Below are positions 61,768 through 64,000 of a stretch of 64,000 nucleotides of DNA, piece by piece (within the stretch, counting starts at the first letter, position 1; every line of letters begins with the position of its first letter). A program made the translations under genes and the position numbers. The DNA comes from Thermoactinomyces sp. DSM 45891 (GTDB lineage: Bacteria > Bacillota > Bacilli > Thermoactinomycetales > Thermoactinomycetaceae), in the NCBI RefSeq assembly GCF_900119485.1, contig NZ_FPJZ01000001.1, positions 350,053-414,052 of the forward strand. The letters are read 5' to 3'. The notes under the pieces were generated by a model that ran no database searches, was not told the origin of the DNA, and saw only the letters and a program-made list of their open reading frames with translations.

Positions 61768-63281
61768 ATGAACAAAATTGGGATCATTGGTTCCTAAATC
61801 ATTCAGTCGGTTCCATCATTAATCAAAATTTAGCATCCGAAACGACCCGGGTGGCAATCGAGGAACAATTTGCCAAGCTGTCACAACCATATAGTGGAGC
61901 TAACATTTCTGAAATCAAAAGAATGGTAGAACAAATTGAAATTTATCCGAAGGAGGGTGTTCCTTTGACGAAATCCCTCTTCGAACTATCTCAAAGTGTC
62001 TTAAAGCACTCGATTGCTGTTCATCACCCACGCTCGATTGCTCATCTACACTGTGCACCGTTGATCCCTGCTTTAGCAGCAGAACAATTTATCTCAGCCA
62101 CTAATCAGTCGATGGACTCTTGGGATCAAAGCTCTGTAGGATCATTTGTTGAAAATCGGATGATCGAGTGGTTATGCGGGCTATATGGTTATAGTCCAAC
62201 CAGCGACGGTGTATTTACTAGCGGAGGAACCCAATCAAACTTCATGGGCATTCATCTAGCGCGTGATCAATATGCTGAGTCAAAATGGAATTGGAATATC
62301 CAACAAAAAGGATTGCCACCGGAAGCATCCAAGCTACGGATTTTATGCTCGGAGAAGGCTCACTTTACCGTTCAACAGTCAGCCGCTTTGCTAGGTCTCG
62401 GCTCTCAATCGGTCATCTCCATTCCAGTCGATCAGCATCAACGAATGTCAACTCTTCATTTACAGGAGACGATCGATCGCTTACTTGATGAAGGATTAGA
62501 ACCTTTTTCCATCATTGCGACAGCGGGAACAACTGACTTTGGTAGTATTGATCCCCTCGATGAGATCGTTGAGATTGCAAAACAATACTCGATATGGCTC
62601 CATGTCGATGCTGCATACGGTGGAGCTTTAATCTTAAGTGAACGAGAGTCTGTCAAACTAGCCGGTATCTCTCAAGCAGATTCCATCACAGTCGATTTTC
62701 ATAAATTGTTTTATCAACCCATTAGCTGTGGGGCTTTTCTCTTACGTAATCAGGAGCATTTCGGGTATATTCGCCTTCATGCGGACTATTTAAATCCGGA
62801 AGATGATGAGGAGCAGGGCGTGCCTAATCTCGTAAATAAATCGATACAGACAACGCGCCGCTTTGATGCGTGTAAGTTATTAATTAGTTTGCAGGTATTA
62901 GGAGAGAATCAGTTTCCAAAGTTGATTGAAACCACGATTGATTTGGCAAGGGACGTGGCGCACGATATAGCGAATCATTCTTCTTTTGAAATAATAAATC
63001 CAAATCCTGAGATCAATGCTATTGTTTTTCGATATAATGATGTGAATCAAAACTACTCTGATCATCAGTTAGATAAACTCAATTATCAAATTAGACAAGC
63101 ACTCTTACAATCTGGCTCAGCTGTCATTGCAAAAACGAGGTATCAAGGGCGTGTCTATCTCAAATTTACATTATTGAATCCACGGACCCAACGATCTGAT
63201 ATCCAAGCGCTATTAACCGAAATAACAGAGATCGGGAAGAAATTAGAAGGAGGGCTTTTCGCACATGCAAGTACCAAGTAG
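61764..63281 (+). CDS. L-2,4-diaminobutyrate decarboxylase
   Basis: PLP-dependent group II decarboxylase giving 1,3-diaminopropane, the backbone of schizokinen- and rhizobactin-1021-type siderophores. 505 residues. PLP Lys 314 (VDFHKLFYQP), the Asp 282 of WLHVDAAYGG and FTSGGTQSN are present. ATG overlaps the aminotransferase stop. Its 3' end overlaps the next gene by 17 nt. Confidence 0.93.
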   Translation: MNEQNWDHWFLNHSVGSIINQNLASETTRVAIEEQFAKLSQPYSGANISEIKRMVEQIEIYPKEGVPLTKSLFELSQSVLKHSIAVHHPRSIAHLHCAPLIPALAAEQFISATNQSMDSWDQSSVGSFVENRMIEWLCGLYGYSPTSDGVFTSGGTQSNFMGIHLARDQYAESKWNWNIQQKGLPPEASKLRILCSEKAHFTVQQSAALLGLGSQSVISIPVDQHQRMSTLHLQETIDRLLDEGLEPFSIIATAGTTDFGSIDPLDEIVEIAKQYSIWLHVDAAYGGALILSERESVKLAGISQADSITVDFHKLFYQPISCGAFLLRNQEHFGYIRLHADYLNPEDDEEQGVPNLVNKSIQTTRRFDACKLLISLQVLGENQFPKLIETTIDLARDVAHDIANHSSFEIINPNPEINAIVFRYNDVNQNYSDHQLDKLNYQIRQALLQSGSAVIAKTRYQGRVYLKFTLLNPRTQRSDIQALLTEITEIGKKLEGGLFAHASTK

Positions 63282-64000
63282 ACAAATCGCAACGCAACAC
63301 AGCATGCAAAACCTACTAAACTGCTTTTTACGTGAAACTCAAATTGGTTCCATTATCGATCGCCAATCTCTACCTTCATCCATTACAACCACTGTGGGTG
63401 TAGAAACTGTTTTTGAAATTCCTTTAAAATCAATTGGTTTTACTATTTTCGCACCTATTTCCTATGTTTCAAAGACTGGGAGACACCTCTTTACATTCCC
63501 ACTCTACGTTGAAAGAGGCTCAAAGGTAGAAGAGCTAGATTTTGTATGGTTAGCCACGCTGCTAGCGAAAGAAGCAGCAGCATTAGAGGGAGTTAACTTC
63601 ATTCCGAGTGATCTACTCGTACGAATCTTGCAAAGCGAGCAACTGATGACCCAGTTTATCGAAAACCGCTCTACAGATCAGGAGTCCCTTACGCACACCT
63701 ATTTTAGTTTTATTGAAGCAGAACAATCACTTTTAGTAGGACATCTCCTCCATCCAACACCAAAGAGTAGACAAGGGCTACATGAATCAGAGCAAATTCG
63801 TTATGCTCCTGAGACCAAAGGGGCATTTCCACTCCACTACTTCCGTGTACATCACTCCCTTGTACTCGAAAAATCGAATCTATCCGAAAGTGCAACCGAT
63901 TGTATCAAACAGGAACTACGCAATGATCAGGCGATTCCTGCAAAGTGGAAGAGTACATATTGCCAAGAAAATGATTCCTTTTCGATTATCCCCATTCATC
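63265..64000 (+). CDS. IucA/IucC-family siderophore synthetase (3' end outside window)
   Basis: NRPS-independent siderophore synthetase that joins citrate or a citrate ester to the amine. ATG 63265 with GAAGGAGGG upstream; 245 residues visible of about 600. GHLLHPTPKSRQGL (about 156-169) is the family motif, and FPLHYFRVHHS follows. Co-translated with the decarboxylase. With the two earlier genes it predicts a schizokinen-like hydroxamate-citrate siderophore; the hydroxylase and acetylase would be beyond the window. Confidence 0.9.
   Translation, partial: MQVPSRQIATQHSMQNLLNCFLRETQIGSIIDRQSLPSSITTTVGVETVFEIPLKSIGFTIFAPISYVSKTGRHLFTFPLYVERGSKVEELDFVWLATLLAKEAAALEGVNFIPSDLLVRILQSEQLMTQFIENRSTDQESLTHTYFSFIEAEQSLLVGHLLHPTPKSRQGLHESEQIRYAPETKGAFPLHYFRVHHSLVLEKSNLSESATDCIKQELRNDQAIPAKWKSTYCQENDSFSIIPIH

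Overview
The window comes from a low-GC, Gram-positive endospore former of the order Bacillales. The complete spoIIIA operon, a GerA-family germinant receptor, PolC-type replicative polymerase, a collagen-like spore-surface protein and the sulfolactate genes all point that way. From about 11 kb to 48 kb the gene content follows the Bacillus subtilis yqh region (spoIIIA, efp, pepQ, aroQ, yqhQ, patatin, mntR, lipM, gcvPB-gcvPA-gcvT, yqhH, yqhG), with many lineage-specific insertions. A Thermoactinomycetaceae-like bacillus is my best guess at family; that is inference only.

Layout. 1-6.6 kb is accessory: a truncated gerA gene, an intergenic stretch with four hairpins and opposed terminators (candidate small RNA), a frameshifted polytopic membrane protein, a divergent MurA paralogue, and an acyltransferase gene broken by a decayed IS4-type element. 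6.7-16.3 kb holds polC and spoIIIAA-AH, all on the minus strand. 16.4-21.5 kb has a DoxX protein, an HTH-TPR regulator, a small cytosolic protein, two tandem glycosyltransferases and a CD1247-like zinc-ribbon protein whose 3' end was changed by a 28-bp tandem duplication. 21.7-26 kb carries an MFS transporter with the two sulfolactate genes, a DUF441 protein and degV. 26-35.5 kb is the conserved efp-to-lipM core plus a membrane pseudokinase. 35.5-37.4 kb is an IS200/IS605 element with a gutted tnpB next to a collagen-like gene. 37.6-48 kb has ptsG, a dienoyl-CoA-reductase-like SDR, the glycine cleavage operon behind a tandem glycine riboswitch, and yqhH-yqhG.

48-64 kb is a set of stress and metabolic units: a LexA-controlled Y-family polymerase with its YolD partner, a secreted protein, an amino-acid ABC importer without a binding protein, a secreted lipase, a cyclase, zwf, a DMT exporter with a HIT protein, the divergent ohrR/ohr pair, and a Fur-controlled divergent locus. 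On one side of the Fur locus lie a 35-residue protein and a nitroreductase. On the other is a siderophore operon (diaminobutyrate aminotransferase, diaminobutyrate decarboxylase, IucA/IucC synthetase) that runs off the window.

No CRISPR array, rRNA, tRNA or prophage was seen. No clearly new multi-gene system stands out. The best leads are the four-hairpin RNA candidate, the membrane pseudokinase, the Fur-flanked 35-residue protein, a probable ATT start codon, the tandem glycosyltransferase that lost its acidic motif, and the tnpB-deleted IS605.
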